Notes: generated by a model from the letters alone, not told the origin. Shown: positions 9,938-19,869, counted from the stretch's first letter. The stretch is 64,000 nt of DNA from Nocardia ignorata NBRC 108230 (GCF_001612905.1 NZ_BDBI01000005.1:124001-188000); one strand, 5' to 3'. Made by a program: numbers and translations.

Positions 9938-12900
9938 GTGGCCGAACAAGAGCCGCTGGACACAACACAACAGGATGCCGATCAATTGCCGGAGCGAATT
10001 CGAGTTCATGCACTGGCCAAACGACTGGGAGTGACCAGCAAGCGCATCCTGGCCAAGTTGGCCGAGCTGGGCGCCGAGGCGCGCAGCGTGCAATCCAATG
10101 TCGACCGGGCGGTCGCCGAGACCGTTCGCGACGCGATCGCTGCCGCCGACGCCGAAACCGGCGAACCCCCGGCACCCGCCCCGACCACCAGGGGTAGGAA
10201 GAAAGCCACCGCACCCGTCGCCGAGCAGCCGGCCGACCCGACCACCACCTTGTTCTCCGCGCCCGAGGTCGCGCGCCCCGACGAGGTGTTCGCCCCGATG
10301 GCCGACGACGCCCACACCGGGCTGTTCACGCACCGGGCGACCGAGGAACCGGCCCCCGAACCGGTGGCCTTCGAGGCGCCCTCGGTCGGCATGCCGCTGT
10401 TCCTGCCGCCCGACGCGAGCGCCGCCGAAGAGGCGCGCAAGCGCCGTCGCGCCGAACGCGCGCCCAAGAAGGTGGAAGAGCCTGTCGAGGAGCCCGAGGC
10501 GCTCGACGAGACCGAGGCCACCGACCAGTCCGGTGACACCGATACCGATTCCGACAGCGACAACGACGCCGACGGGCAGCCGCGCCGCCGTCGTCGTGGG
10601 CGTCGTGGTCGCGGTCGCGGCCGTGGCGAGCAGTCCGCCGACGGCGAGGACAACGACTCCGACGATCACGACGCCGAGGACGAGCCCGCCGCCGAGCAGC
10701 CCGCCCCGGCCGAGGCCGAGCAGTCCGACGACACCGACGAAGACGACGACAACCAGCCCGAGGGTGCGAGCCGTCGCCGTCGCCGCCGTCGCCGTCGCAA
10801 GGTCGGCGGGGAGTCCGCCGACACCGACGCCGCCGCCGAGGACGACCCGCCGAACACGGTCGTGCACGAGCGCGAGCCGCGCAACAAGAGCCGCAGCCGG
10901 GCCGGTGCCTCCGACGAGGTGCAGGGCATCTCCGGTTCCACCCGCCTGGAAGCCAAGCGTCAGCGCCGCCGCGACGGCCGCGACGCGGGCCGCCGCCGTC
11001 CGCCGATCCTCACCGAGTCGGAGTTCCTCGCCCGTCGCGAGGCCGTCGACCGGGTGATGGTCGTGCGCGAGAAGGCGTTCGATCCGGCCGAGCACGCACC
11101 GGGTCACCAGACCACCACGCAGGTCGCGGTGCTCGAGGACAACATCCTCGTCGAGCACTTCGTGACCAGCTCCGGTCAGGCATCGATGGTCGGCAACGTG
11201 TACCTGGGCAAGGTGCAGAACGTGCTGCCGAGCATGGAGGCCGCGTTCATCGACATCGGCCGCGGCCGCAACGGTGTGCTCTACGCCGGTGAGGTGAACT
11301 GGGAGGCCGCCGGGCTCGGCGGCAAGGAACGCAAGATCGAGCAGGCGCTCAAGCCGGGCGACACCGTGCTGGTCCAGGTGTCCAAGGACCCGGTCGGCCA
11401 CAAGGGTGCCCGCCTGACCACCCAGATCTCCCTCGCGGGTCGCTTCCTGGTGTACGTGCCGGGTGGCACCTCCACCGGGATCAGCCGCAAGCTGCCCGAC
11501 ACCGAGCGCAAGCGGCTCAAGGAGATCTTGCGCGAGATCGTGCCCGCCGACGCCGGCGTCATCATCCGCACCGCCTCCGAAGGCGTGAGCGAGCCCGAGC
11601 TGGCGCGCGACGTGGAACGGCTGCAGGCCACCTGGCGCACCATCGAAGAGGCCTCCAAGAACGCGGCCAAGGACGCGCCCAAGGCTCTCTACGAAGAGCC
11701 GGACATGCTGGTGAAGGTCATTCGCGACCTGTTCAACGAGGACTTCGCCAAGCTGGTCATCGAGGGTGAGCGCGCGTGGAGCACCGTCGAGAACTACGTG
11801 CGAACCGTCGCCCCCGACCTGCTGCCGCGGGTGAACCGGCACGAGAACAACGGTGTCGACGTGTTCGACGCCTACCGCATCGACGAGCAGCTGGCCAAGG
11901 CGCTGGATCGCAAGGTGTGGCTGCCCTCGGGCGGCACCCTGGTGATCGACCGCACCGAGGCGATGACCGTCGTCGACGTCAACACCGGCAAGTTCACCGG
12001 TTCCGGCTCCTCGAACCTCGAGGAGACCGTCACCAAGAACAACCTGGAAGCGGCCGAGGAGATCGTGCGCCAGATGCGGCTGCGCGATATCGGCGGCATG
12101 ATCGTCGTCGACTTCATCGACATGGTGCTCGAGTCCAACCGCGATCTGGTGCTGCGCCGCCTCACCGAGGCGCTCGGCCGCGACCGCACCCGCCACCAGG
12201 TGTCGGAAGTCACCTCGCTGGGCTTGGTCCAGATGACGCGCAAGAAGCTGGGCACCGGCCTGGTCGAGGCGTTCTCCACCACCTGTGAGCACTGCCACGG
12301 CCGTGGCATCCTCGTGCACTCCTACCCGGTCGATTCCGGGTCGGGCATCGAGGAACCGCGCGGCAAGGAGAGCGGTTCGCGGCGTCGTCGCGGCAAGGAC
12401 AAGGACCGCGACGCCAAGCCCGCCCAGGCGGCCGCACCGGCCACCAACGGCACGGCACCGGCCGCCGAGCCCGACGAGGAGGACATCGCCGTCAAGCGGG
12501 CCCACCCGGTCGCGCTGGCGATGGCCGCCCACCACGGCGACGAGGACGGCGAGACAGTGCAGGCCGAGGTCGAGACCGAGCAGCCGGCTCCCGAGCCGAC
12601 CCGCTCGCGCTCCCGGTCCCGGTCGCGGCGGTCCAACCGCGCCGCGCAAACCGAGACCGCGATCGACAGCCCCGCGCTGACCGGGGTCGTCCCGGCCGAG
12701 GACGAGGTGGTCGAGGAGGTCGTCGTCACGCCCGCCCCGGCCGACGAGGCGCCGACGGTCGAACCCGTCGAATCGTCTTCGCTCGCCCAGGAACCCGTCG
12801 AGGAGCCCGCCGCTCCCGTGGCCGAGGAACCCGCACCGGTGGCCGAGGAACCGGCCGCCCGGGCGCCGCGTAGGCGTCGTGTAGCCCGTTCGACGGCGGC

Positions 12901-13069
12901 TCCGGCCGCCGACAGCGCGGGCGCGGTGTTCGTCGTCTCGGCGAACGAGCAGCCGCCCGCGGCAGCCGTCGTGGACTTCGACGCCGAACCCGTCGTCGTC
13001 CCGCAGCGCAAGCCGCGCAGGCGTGCGGTGGCCCGTCCGGCGGGCGCGCCCGCGCCGGAATCGAACTGA
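9938..13069 (+). CDS. rne: Ribonuclease E/G
   Basis: A 1043-residue endoribonuclease that starts mRNA decay and rRNA processing. The GTG at 9938 follows GAGGAGAC; an earlier in-frame ATG at 9833 lies in the leader. An IF2-N-like HTH module (RVHALAKRLGVTSKRIL) is at residues 20-55, then a long disordered acidic/arginine-rich region to about residue 380. The S1 domain (GNVYLGKVQNVLPSMEAAFIDIG) follows. Catalytic aspartates are D680 (VVDVNTGKFTG) and D725 (VVDFIDM). The Zn-link is CEHC (783-786). The C-terminal 240 residues are again disordered, rich in E, P, A and R, as in actinobacterial RNase E with flanking scaffolds. Confidence 0.97.
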   Translation: MAEQEPLDTTQQDADQLPERIRVHALAKRLGVTSKRILAKLAELGAEARSVQSNVDRAVAETVRDAIAAADAETGEPPAPAPTTRGRKKATAPVAEQPADPTTTLFSAPEVARPDEVFAPMADDAHTGLFTHRATEEPAPEPVAFEAPSVGMPLFLPPDASAAEEARKRRRAERAPKKVEEPVEEPEALDETEATDQSGDTDTDSDSDNDADGQPRRRRRGRRGRGRGRGEQSADGEDNDSDDHDAEDEPAAEQPAPAEAEQSDDTDEDDDNQPEGASRRRRRRRRRKVGGESADTDAAAEDDPPNTVVHEREPRNKSRSRAGASDEVQGISGSTRLEAKRQRRRDGRDAGRRRPPILTESEFLARREAVDRVMVVREKAFDPAEHAPGHQTTTQVAVLEDNILVEHFVTSSGQASMVGNVYLGKVQNVLPSMEAAFIDIGRGRNGVLYAGEVNWEAAGLGGKERKIEQALKPGDTVLVQVSKDPVGHKGARLTTQISLAGRFLVYVPGGTSTGISRKLPDTERKRLKEILREIVPADAGVIIRTASEGVSEPELARDVERLQATWRTIEEASKNAAKDAPKALYEEPDMLVKVIRDLFNEDFAKLVIEGERAWSTVENYVRTVAPDLLPRVNRHENNGVDVFDAYRIDEQLAKALDRKVWLPSGGTLVIDRTEAMTVVDVNTGKFTGSGSSNLEETVTKNNLEAAEEIVRQMRLRDIGGMIVVDFIDMVLESNRDLVLRRLTEALGRDRTRHQVSEVTSLGLVQMTRKKLGTGLVEAFSTTCEHCHGRGILVHSYPVDSGSGIEEPRGKESGSRRRRGKDKDRDAKPAQAAAPATNGTAPAAEPDEEDIAVKRAHPVALAMAAHHGDEDGETVQAEVETEQPAPEPTRSRSRSRSRRSNRAAQTETAIDSPALTGVVPAEDEVVEEVVVTPAPADEAPTVEPVESSSLAQEPVEEPAAPVAEEPAPVAEEPAARAPRRRRVARSTAAPAADSAGAVFVVSANEQPPAAAVVDFDAEPVVVPQRKPRRRAVARPAGAPAPESN

Positions 13070-13075
13070 GGTGAC

Positions 13076-13113
13076 GTCCCCCGATTCGGCCCTGACCGGC
13101 CGAATTGGGGGAC
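13076..13113 (+). terminator. Hairpin terminator after rne
   Basis: A 16-bp stem (13076-13091 with 13098-13113, one G-T pair) closes the loop CTGACC, 7 nt after the rne stop. No U-tract follows. Confidence 0.65.
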
Positions 13114-13134
13114 GGCATACCGTTCTGGTAACCT
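13105..13134 (+). promoter_or_regulatory. Putative rplU-rpmA promoter
   Basis: A TTGGGG (13105-13110) and TAACCT (13129-13134) pair with 18-nt spacing sits just after the rne terminator and gives a leader of about 160 nt. Confidence 0.45.
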
Positions 13135-13206
13135 AGGTCGGTCGCTGCCCAGCGATTGGGCATCTGGCCGGACGGCCGGGTGATACCGCAGGCAGGCAGC
13201 TAACGT

Positions 13207-13235
13207 TCTTCCCCCGCACGTGCGGGGATGAGCCC
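13207..13235 (+). repeat. Single type I-E CRISPR-repeat-like hairpin in the rplU leader
   Basis: A C-rich arm and a G-rich arm around CACGTG form a hairpin that ends GGGGATGAGCCC. About 22 of 29 positions fit the repeat family common in actinobacterial type I-E arrays, including the whole 3' half. Only one copy is present and no cas gene is in the window, so it is not an array. Confidence 0.5.
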
Positions 13236-13301
13236 AGGAATACGCGTCGCAGCTGCGGCGTGGACATGTGCAGGACCAACGTGAGTGGAGGAAGCCGACC
13301 G

Positions 13302-13613
13302 ATGGCAGCGTACGCAATCGTCAAGACCGGCGGAAAGCAGTACAAGGTCGCGGTCGGTGACCTGGTGAAGGTCGAGAAGATCGAGGGCAAGCCCGGCGAC
13401 GCCGTGGCCCTGACCCCGGTTCTCGTCGTCGACGGCGCCGATCTGACCACCGATGCCGACAAGCTGGCCAAGATCTCCGTGGCCGCCGAGGTCGTCGATC
13501 AGACCAAGGGTCCGAAGATCCGGATTCACAAGTTCAAGAACAAGACCGGCTACCACAAGCGCCAGGGTCACCGTCAGCCGCTGACGGTCATCAAGGTCAC
13601 CGGCATCAAGTAA
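13302..13613 (+). CDS. rplU: 50S ribosomal protein L21
   Basis: A 103-residue L21 of normal length: [20 protein letters not shown] at the N-terminus and the basic [16 protein letters not shown] segment near the C-terminus that binds 23S rRNA. The ATG at 13302 follows GTGGAGGAAG; an earlier in-frame ATG at 13260 lies in the leader. It is cotranscribed with rpmA 22 nt downstream. The leader of about 160 nt contains a notable CRISPR-repeat-like hairpin. Confidence 0.98.
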   Translation: MAAYAIVKTGGKQYKVAVGDLVKVEKIEGKPGDAVALTPVLVVDGADLTTDADKLAKISVAAEVVDQTKGPKIRIHKFKNKTGYHKRQGHRQPLTVIKVTGIK

Positions 13614-13635
13614 GAATTCCCGAGGAGACGAAGCA

Positions 13636-13902
13636 ATGGCACATAAGAAGGGTGCATCCAGCTCCCGGAACGGTCGTGATTCGAACGCCCAGCGCCTCGG
13701 CGTGAAGCGCTTCGGCGGCCAGAAGGTCAGCGCGGGCGAGATCCTCGTCCGTCAGCGCGGAACCCACTTCCACCCCGGCGTGAACGTCGGCCGTGGTGGC
13801 GACGACACCCTGTTCGCCCTCGCGGCGGGCGCGGTCGAGTTCGGCACCAAGCGTGGCCGCAAGACCGTCAACATCGTTGTCCCGGAGCCGGTCCAGGCCT
13901 GA
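13636..13902 (+). CDS. rpmA: 50S ribosomal protein L27
   Basis: An 88-residue L27 of normal length. [19 protein letters not shown] is the conserved N-terminus that reaches toward the peptidyl-transferase centre, and it lacks the cleavable prosequence seen in Firmicutes. GAGGAGAC before the ATG is a good ribosome binding site. It is followed by a strong terminator and then obgE, the usual rplU-rpmA-obgE order. Confidence 0.98.
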   Translation: MAHKKGASSSRNGRDSNAQRLGVKRFGGQKVSAGEILVRQRGTHFHPGVNVGRGGDDTLFALAAGAVEFGTKRGRKTVNIVVPEPVQA

Positions 13903-13933
13903 CCGCCTGGAGCGTCAGCTCCCCACGGATACC

Positions 13934-13964
13934 AGAGCGGGTCAGGGTTTCCCTGACCCGCTCT
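13934..13964 (+). terminator. Terminator between rpmA and obgE
   Basis: A perfect 14-bp stem (13934-13947 with 13951-13964) with loop TTT lies 32 nt after rpmA. A weak T-containing tail follows. Confidence 0.75.
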
Positions 13965-14020
13965 GTCGTGTTCGTCCACCATTACCGCAAACGACAAGTC
14001 AGAAGGAGGAGGATCAACCC

Positions 14021-15484
14021 ATGTCCAAATTCATCGACCGCGTCGTGCTGCATGTTCGTGCCGGTAGAGGTGGACACGGTTGTGCCTCGGTGCACCGTGA
14101 GAAGTTCAAGCCGCTCGGCGGTCCCGACGGGGGCAACGGCGGCAACGGTGGCGACGTGATCCTCGAGGTCGACGCCAACGTGCACACCCTGCTCGATTTC
14201 CACTTCCATCCCCACGCCAAGGCGGGCAACGGCAAGCCGGGCGAGGGCGGTAACCGCGACGGCAAGCAGGGCACCGACCTGGTGCTGCAGGTGCCCGACG
14301 GCACCGTGGTCGTGGACAGCGACGGCAAGGTCGTTGTCGACCTCGTCGGCGTCGGCAACCGGTTCATCATCGCCCGTGGTGGTCGCGGTGGGCTCGGTAA
14401 CGCCTCGCTGGCGTCCAAGGCGCGCAAGGCGCCCGGTTTCGCGCTGCTCGGTGAGGAGGGCGAGGAACTCGATCTCGTTCTCGAGCTGAAGTCGGTCGCC
14501 GATGTGGGTCTGGTCGGGTTCCCGTCGGCCGGTAAGTCGTCGCTGGTCTCGGTGCTCTCGGCCGCGAAGCCGAAGATCGCCGACTACCCGTTCACGACGC
14601 TCGTGCCGAACCTCGGCGTGGTGCAGTCCGGCGACACCACCTTCACCGTCGCCGACGTGCCCGGCCTGATCCCCGGCGCCAGCCAGGGTCGCGGCCTCGG
14701 GCTCGACTTCCTGCGGCACCTGGAACGGTGCGCGGTGCTCGCCCACGTCGTCGACTGCGCGACCCTCGAACCCGGTCGCGACCCCGTCTCCGATGTCGAC
14801 GCGCTCGAGGCGGAGCTCGCCGCGTACAAGCCCGCGCTCTCCGGTGACGAGAGCCTGGGCGACCTGGCCGACCGCCCGCGCGTGGTCATCCTGAACAAGA
14901 CCGACGTCCCCGACGGCAAAGAGCTCGCCGAGATGGTGACGCCTGAATTCACCACCCGCGGTTGGCCCGTGTTCGAGATCTCGGCGGTGAGCCGTGCCGG
15001 GCTGCGCCCGCTGACCTTCGCGCTGGCCGACATGGTCCGTCAGTATCGCGAGGATCACCCCAAGGCCGCACCCAAGCGCCCGATCATTCGCCCGATCGCG
15101 ACCGACGAGTCCGGTTTCAGCGTGATCGCCGATCCGCAGGAGCCGGGTGGTTTCATCGTGCGCGGCACCCGGCCGGAACGTTGGATCCGCCAGACCGACT
15201 TCAACAACGACGAGGCCGTCGGCTACCTGGCCGACCGGTTGGCTCGCCTCGGTGTCGAAGCGGAGCTGGTCAAGCAGGGTGCCGAACCCGGCTGCCCGGT
15301 GACCATCGGCGAGGTGACCTTCGAGTGGGAGCCGCAGATCTCGGCCGGTGTCGACATGCAGCCGACCGGGCGCGGCACCGACCTGCGGCTCGAGAACAAC
15401 GACCGCATCGGCGCGGCCGAGCGCAAGCTCGCCTCGCAGGCGCGACGTGGTCTGCTCGACGAGAACGGTGAACGGAAGAGTTGA
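14021..15484 (+). CDS. obgE: GTPase ObgE/CgtA
   Basis: A 487-residue Obg GTPase that binds the 50S subunit and ties ribosome assembly to growth and stress. The N-terminal glycine-rich Obg fold ([26 protein letters not shown]) is at residues 1-160. The G domain has GFPSAGKSS (G1), [10 protein letters not shown] (G3) and NKTD (G4). A C-terminal OCT domain of about 80 residues is present. The ATG at 14021 follows an excellent AAGGAGGAGG; an in-frame ORF extends upstream over rpmA but is not coding. Confidence 0.97.
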   Translation: MSKFIDRVVLHVRAGRGGHGCASVHREKFKPLGGPDGGNGGNGGDVILEVDANVHTLLDFHFHPHAKAGNGKPGEGGNRDGKQGTDLVLQVPDGTVVVDSDGKVVVDLVGVGNRFIIARGGRGGLGNASLASKARKAPGFALLGEEGEELDLVLELKSVADVGLVGFPSAGKSSLVSVLSAAKPKIADYPFTTLVPNLGVVQSGDTTFTVADVPGLIPGASQGRGLGLDFLRHLERCAVLAHVVDCATLEPGRDPVSDVDALEAELAAYKPALSGDESLGDLADRPRVVILNKTDVPDGKELAEMVTPEFTTRGWPVFEISAVSRAGLRPLTFALADMVRQYREDHPKAAPKRPIIRPIATDESGFSVIADPQEPGGFIVRGTRPERWIRQTDFNNDEAVGYLADRLARLGVEAELVKQGAEPGCPVTIGEVTFEWEPQISAGVDMQPTGRGTDLRLENNDRIGAAERKLASQARRGLLDENGERKS

Positions 15485-15595
15485 CGGTGGTGTCGCGCCC
15501 GGCGAAATTCGCTGTCGGGCGCGACGAGTCGGTCGGCATACTGCGGTAGGGCTTCTGCGAGCCCGTCGACGACGATTCGTGCAGGGAGTTGGGCG

Positions 15596-16711
15596 ATGCA
15601 GGTGGGTTCGGAGCTGAGTCAAGGGCGGGCCGCTATCGTGTCGGCGCGCACCGTGGTGGTGAAGATCGGTTCGTCGGCTCTCACCAGCCTCGAAGGCGGT
15701 CTCGACACCGGTCGGCTCGATCTGCTCGCCGATGCCGTCGAAGCGCGGATGCGCGCAGGGTCCGATGTGGTCGTCGTGTCCTCGGGTGCCATCGGCGCCG
15801 GGCTCGCACCGCTGGGCCTGTCGAAGCGGCCCAAGGATCTGGCGACCAAACAGGCCGCGGCCAGTGTCGGCCAGCTCGCCCTGGCGCACGCCTGGGGAAC
15901 CTCGTTCGCGCGGTACGGCCGCACGGTCGGCCAGATACTGCTCTCCGCGGACGATTTCGCCCGTCGTGAGCATCATCGCAACGCGCAGCGCACCCTCGAT
16001 CGGTTGCGTTCCCTCGGGGCGGTCGCGGTGGTCAACGAGAACGACACCGTCGCCACCGAGGAGATCCGTTTCGGTGACAACGACCGCCTCGCCGCCCTCG
16101 TCGCCCACCTCGTCGGCGCCGACGCCCTGATCCTGCTCTCCGATGTGGCCGGGCTCTACGACGGCGACCCGCGCAAGGGGCCCGCGAATTTCATTCCCGA
16201 GGTGCGCGGCAGTGCCGACCTCGACGGCGTCATCGCGGGCAGCGGTGGCGCGCTCGGCACCGGCGGCATGGCCTCCAAACTGTCGGCCGCCCGCCTCGCC
16301 GCCGACGCGGGCATCCCCGTCCTGCTCGCCTCGGCCGCCGAAGCCGCGACCGCCCTCTCCTCGGGTACCGTCGGCACCGCCTTCGCCGCCCGCCCCGTCC
16401 GCCTGTCGGGCCGCAAGTTCTGGGTCCGCCACGCCGCCGACACCCGCGGCGCCGTCCTGCTCGACGACGGTGCCGTCGCCGCCGTCGCCGAACGCCGCTC
16501 CCTGCTCGCCGCGGGCATCACCGGCCTGCGCGGCCGCTTCTTCGGCGGCGACGTGGTCGACCTCGTCAGCCCCACCGACGAGGTCATCGCCCGAGGCGTC
16601 GTCGAATACGACAGCACCGAACTGTCCACCATGCTCGGCCGCTCCACCACCGACCTCCCCGAAACCATGCAGCGCCCGGTCATCCACGCCGACGACCTCG
16701 TCAAGGTGTGA
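15596..16711 (+). CDS. proB: Glutamate 5-kinase
   Basis: A 371-residue enzyme that phosphorylates glutamate in the first step of proline synthesis. The amino-acid kinase domain ([47 protein letters not shown]) covers residues 18-265. A C-terminal PUA domain covers about 280-365. AGGGAG precedes the ATG. proA is 11.4 kb downstream, the gap holding unrelated genes. The stop overlaps the next small gene (GTGA). Confidence 0.96.
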   Translation: MQVGSELSQGRAAIVSARTVVVKIGSSALTSLEGGLDTGRLDLLADAVEARMRAGSDVVVVSSGAIGAGLAPLGLSKRPKDLATKQAAASVGQLALAHAWGTSFARYGRTVGQILLSADDFARREHHRNAQRTLDRLRSLGAVAVVNENDTVATEEIRFGDNDRLAALVAHLVGADALILLSDVAGLYDGDPRKGPANFIPEVRGSADLDGVIAGSGGALGTGGMASKLSAARLAADAGIPVLLASAAEAATALSSGTVGTAFAARPVRLSGRKFWVRHAADTRGAVLLDDGAVAAVAERRSLLAAGITGLRGRFFGGDVVDLVSPTDEVIARGVVEYDSTELSTMLGRSTTDLPETMQRPVIHADDLVKV

Positions 16712-17034
16712 GCGTCCCGACCCCGATCGTCAGGCAGCCGGACCCGAGCCGCGGCGATGTGGTTCTCTCGGTCAATCGCGCTCTGTGGCACGAGGTTTCG
16801 GCCGCTGTCAGGGCGGTGTTCTGCAAGGCGGAAGACGGCGTGATCTCCATCAGGTTCGTCGTCGAGGGAGCCATCACCGACGACGATCGCGATTCGACCA
16901 GCTGTGTAGCCGCCGAAGTCATCGCGGACTTTCCGGATCACCGGGTGGACGAGAGCATCGAACGCTTGGATCCGCCGACGAGGGTCACCATGCCTCCCGG
17001 ATGGCATCTCGTTTTCCATCGGCGTGAAGGTTGA
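16708..17034 (+). CDS. Small acidic protein of unknown function, immunity-protein-like
   Basis: A 108-residue protein that overlaps the proB stop by 4 nt. The core [30 protein letters not shown] and AAEVIADFP resembles a family of small orphan proteins that often sit near polymorphic-toxin loci in diverse bacteria; that link is from memory and uncertain. No membrane segment or catalytic motif is seen. The family is usually horizontally mobile, and its placement after proB is not part of the conserved block. No cognate toxin is visible in the window. Confidence 0.6.
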   Translation: MSVPTPIVRQPDPSRGDVVLSVNRALWHEVSAAVRAVFCKAEDGVISIRFVVEGAITDDDRDSTSCVAAEVIADFPDHRVDESIERLDPPTRVTMPPGWHLVFHRREG

Positions 17035-17173
17035 TCGACTCAGCATGCACACCGACGGCCTGGCGCCTGAGGAGAACGTGCCATCGATGACCGCGCTGGG
17101 ATGACATCCGATCAACACGGTCGGCTGCCGGACACGACCGGGGTGAGCGATCCCGGCCGAATGCGTCGACTTC

Positions 17174-18517
17174 TTATCGCTGCGGCGGGATGACGCCCGG
17201 TTGGTCCAGGCCGCCCGGGGGTTGGGGTGGTGGGGTGGGTTGGGGTGGTTCGGCGCCGGGGACGGGGCCCGTGACGCCGGGTTGGCCGCCTGGGTCGGAC
17301 ATGTCGGGGGCGTTCTGGGGTGGTGCGGGTGCGACCGGTGGAGTGTTGGTGTCCGGGGCGGTTGGGTTGGAGTCCTGCTGAGTTGGCGGTGCCGGCGGGT
17401 CGCTCGGCGGTGAAGGGTTTGCGCTCGTTGGCGCGGGCGGTTCGCTCGGGGGTGCCGGGCTTTCCACCTGCGGCGGAGCAGGATTCGTCGGCGGCGGCGC
17501 CGGTGGCTCGGTGGGTGGTGCCGGGACTTCGGTTGTAGGGCTCGGGCTTTCGCTGGGCGGTGCCGGGAGCTCGGTGGTGGGGGAGGGGCTTTCGCTCGGC
17601 GGTGCTGGAGGCTCGCTGGACGGGGCCGGAATCTCGCTCGACGGTGCCGGGAGTTCGGTGGTGGGGGAGGGGCTTTCGCTCGGCGGGGCCGGTGGCTCGC
17701 TCGTCGGCGTAGGGCTTTCGTTGGGCGGTGCCGGGAGTTCGGTGGTCGGCGCAGGGCTTTCGCTGGGGGTAGCGGGGTTGGGGCTCGGCGGTGTGGGCTG
17801 TCCAGGCGGCGCCGGGTTTTCGGTCGGCGCAGGCGCTTCGGTGGACGGTGCTGGGGGCGCGGGGTTTTCGGTGGTTGGGGCGGAGTTGTTCGGGTTGGCG
17901 GGTGCCGGGGTTTCGGGGTTCTGGGGGGTGGTCTCGGCAGGGGGAGCGCCGTTTGTTCGGGGCGGGTTGTCCAATGGGACAGGGGAATCCGCAGCGGGGA
18001 CGGGAAGGGCGGGTACGCCGGTTCCGGCCAGGGTGTAGGCGGGCTTGTAGATCATGTTCATGGCCAGGAGCGCTTCCTGGCGCAACGCTTCGGCCGCCAT
18101 CTGCGCGTCGATGACATCCGCGGCTGCCAGCAGCCGGGCGATGGTGCCGATCGGGCCGGAGTCGCCGGGGGCGACCACCGCCAGTTTCACCGCTTCGGCG
18201 GCGGCCGCCACCCCACCGAGGCGGGTGCCGACTTCCGCCATCACCGCGGCCAATTCGTCGATGGCGGCGGCGAAGCTGCGGGTGCTCGCGGCGGCGGCTT
18301 CGGCGGCCGCGCCTTCCCATCCCGCCTCTTCCATCACCTGGTCGGCGTTGGCCTTGGCGACGGGAAGGGTGACGAGGGCGGCGGCGGTTTCCAGCCAGGC
18401 CATCGAGGCGCCGAGGATCTCGCCCGCGTCGATCTGCTGGGTGCGGGCATAGATCTGCTCGTGCGGCATGGACTCGAAATGTTCCATCGCACTGATGTAG
18501 GTGGGATCGGTACTCAT
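17174..18517 (-). CDS. ESX-type secreted protein with long proline-rich repeat tail
   Basis: 447 residues. The N-terminal 170 residues are an alanine-rich helical domain with a WxG motif (AGWEGAAAEAA near residue 70), like PPE/WXG100-type substrates of type VII secretion. From about residue 185 to the end the protein is a low-complexity tail of imperfect 12-16-residue repeats such as APPSESPSPTTEL and APPSEPPAP. No signal peptide is seen. It overlaps by 1 nt (TGATG) the small helical protein upstream and lies beside an EspG-like gene, as in ESX substrate pairs. The tail may span or bind the cell wall (inference). The repeat tract is likely to vary in length between strains. Confidence 0.75.
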   Translation of the reverse strand: MSTDPTYISAMEHFESMPHEQIYARTQQIDAGEILGASMAWLETAAALVTLPVAKANADQVMEEAGWEGAAAEAAAASTRSFAAAIDELAAVMAEVGTRLGGVAAAAEAVKLAVVAPGDSGPIGTIARLLAAADVIDAQMAAEALRQEALLAMNMIYKPAYTLAGTGVPALPVPAADSPVPLDNPPRTNGAPPAETTPQNPETPAPANPNNSAPTTENPAPPAPSTEAPAPTENPAPPGQPTPPSPNPATPSESPAPTTELPAPPNESPTPTSEPPAPPSESPSPTTELPAPSSEIPAPSSEPPAPPSESPSPTTELPAPPSESPSPTTEVPAPPTEPPAPPPTNPAPPQVESPAPPSEPPAPTSANPSPPSDPPAPPTQQDSNPTAPDTNTPPVAPAPPQNAPDMSDPGGQPGVTGPVPGAEPPQPTPPPQPPGGLDQPGVIPPQR

Positions 18518-18888
18518 CAGTGCACCCGCGTATCGATGGCGCGCAGCGCGGCGGCCGCGGCGGCGTCGGCTTCGTCGTAGAGGCCCGCGCTGAGCAGGAA
18601 CGCCTCACGCATCCGGTAGGCCGCTTCGATGTAGCGATCGAGCAGATCGGCGGCGTCGCGCGCCTTGTGGGCGAAGCCGGCCTGCAATTGCTGTGCGGAG
18701 ACGAAACCACCGAATCCGCCTGCCTCGGCGGCATTTTCGAGGTCGTGGCGTAATTCGGCGAGCCGGTCGGCCTGCTGTGCGTAGAGATCGGCACACCGGC
18801 GCGCGGCCTCGGGATCGAATTTCACCGTCCCCGCCGCGGCGGCGCTGCGGAACCGGGAGATCTCGGCTCGGCTGCTCTCGATCGTCAT
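18517..18888 (-). CDS. Small helical ESX-associated protein
   Basis: 123 residues, almost entirely helical. Its C-terminal half (ARDAADLLDRYIEAAYRMREAFLLSAGLYDEAD) resembles the PE/WXG-like partner proteins of nocardial ESX loci. The ATG at 18888 follows GGAGGGGAG, an excellent ribosome binding site. Its stop shares a base with the start of the proline-rich protein, so the two are probably made as a pair and secreted as a heterodimer (inference). No signal peptide or cysteine is present. Confidence 0.75.
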   Translation of the reverse strand: MTIESSRAEISRFRSAAAAGTVKFDPEAARRCADLYAQQADRLAELRHDLENAAEAGGFGGFVSAQQLQAGFAHKARDAADLLDRYIEAAYRMREAFLLSAGLYDEADAAAAAALRAIDTRVH

Positions 18889-18924
18889 CGCGTCTCCCCT
18901 CCAGATCAAGCGTCGGTGTCCAGG

Positions 18925-19659
18925 CTAGCCGGACCTACGATTGTGCGAACTGTGCGCCGGTGCCACCCGGCGTTGCAGTTGCGCGGCGAGCTGACCGGGC
19001 GAAGCGGGAACCACGTGCACCGTTTCCCCCACCCGCAGCAGGTATCGGCCGTCGCCCGCGACGTCGATCCAGCTGTAATGCAGCGGCGGGGAAGGGGTTT
19101 CACGGTCGAGTCCGGTTTCGATGCGGATATGCCCCTCGGCGGTGTGCGGGCGGCGCAGCAAGCGCTGGATCCGGGGCACCGCGGGATGGGCCGCGATCAC
19201 GGTCTCCTCATCGCGCACCGCGTCGGCCGCCGCCTCACGCGCGGGTTCACGGCCGGGCGGTGTGTCGGGCAAGCAGGCGGTGACGCGCGCCCCGATTCCG
19301 GCACTGTGTCCGATCGAAACCCGCACCTGCCCACCGTAATCGGGCCGGGTGCCGGGTTCCTGCACGACGAGAACCGCGTGATCGTAGACAGCGCAGGCCA
19401 ACAATCGGATCTCGCTGCCCGGCGTGTGCCCGCCGCCGACGAGCACGATCCTGGCGTGCGGTTCGGCGACGATCCGCAGGCACGCGGTGAGATCGGGATC
19501 GGTGCCGGGCGTGAGTCGCTGGTCGAGCGTCGAACGTAATCGGCGCGCTTCGTCCTCGGTGCGCGGCGTTTCGAGCAGCCGCAGCGGAAACGGCACCCGG
19601 TCGCGACCGGTCTCCCGCCAGACGTGCGCGAACTCGTCCGCGGTGAAGGTCCATCCCAT
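18925..19659 (-). CDS. EspG-family ESX secretion chaperone-like protein
   Basis: 244 residues starting MGWTFTADEFAHVWRETGRDRVPFPL, the typical EspG N-terminus. Known EspG proteins bind PE-PPE pairs in the cytosol and deliver them to their own ESX system. GGGATCGG precedes the chosen ATG; an ATG four codons earlier (19671) is possible. The gene is directly upstream of, and codirectional with, the two ESX-type genes, which supports a chaperone-substrate unit. No ESX core genes (eccB-E, mycP) are in the window. Confidence 0.85.
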   Translation of the reverse strand: MGWTFTADEFAHVWRETGRDRVPFPLRLLETPRTEDEARRLRSTLDQRLTPGTDPDLTACLRIVAEPHARIVLVGGGHTPGSEIRLLACAVYDHAVLVVQEPGTRPDYGGQVRVSIGHSAGIGARVTACLPDTPPGREPAREAAADAVRDEETVIAAHPAVPRIQRLLRRPHTAEGHIRIETGLDRETPSPPLHYSWIDVAGDGRYLLRVGETVHVVPASPGQLAAQLQRRVAPAHSSHNRRSG

Positions 19660-19869
19660 TGCCGATCCCATCCTTACCGAACCAGGACGAGCTCAGCCTA
19701 ACCGCAGTGTCCTATTCCGGCGCACCGTTCATCCGCCCGAATGGAAACTCCGGCGCAATGAGTACCCGGATGAGTATTTCGGCGGACGTCTGTCACCGCT
19801 GCGACTCCTACCGTCAGGACAGATCCGTTGACTGGAGGAGCTATGACCGACGTGTTCGAGGCCGGTCGA

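Noticed and set aside
13207..13235. CRISPR array in the rplU leader
   Set aside because: Only one repeat-like unit is present; no second copy, regular spacer or cas gene is in the window.
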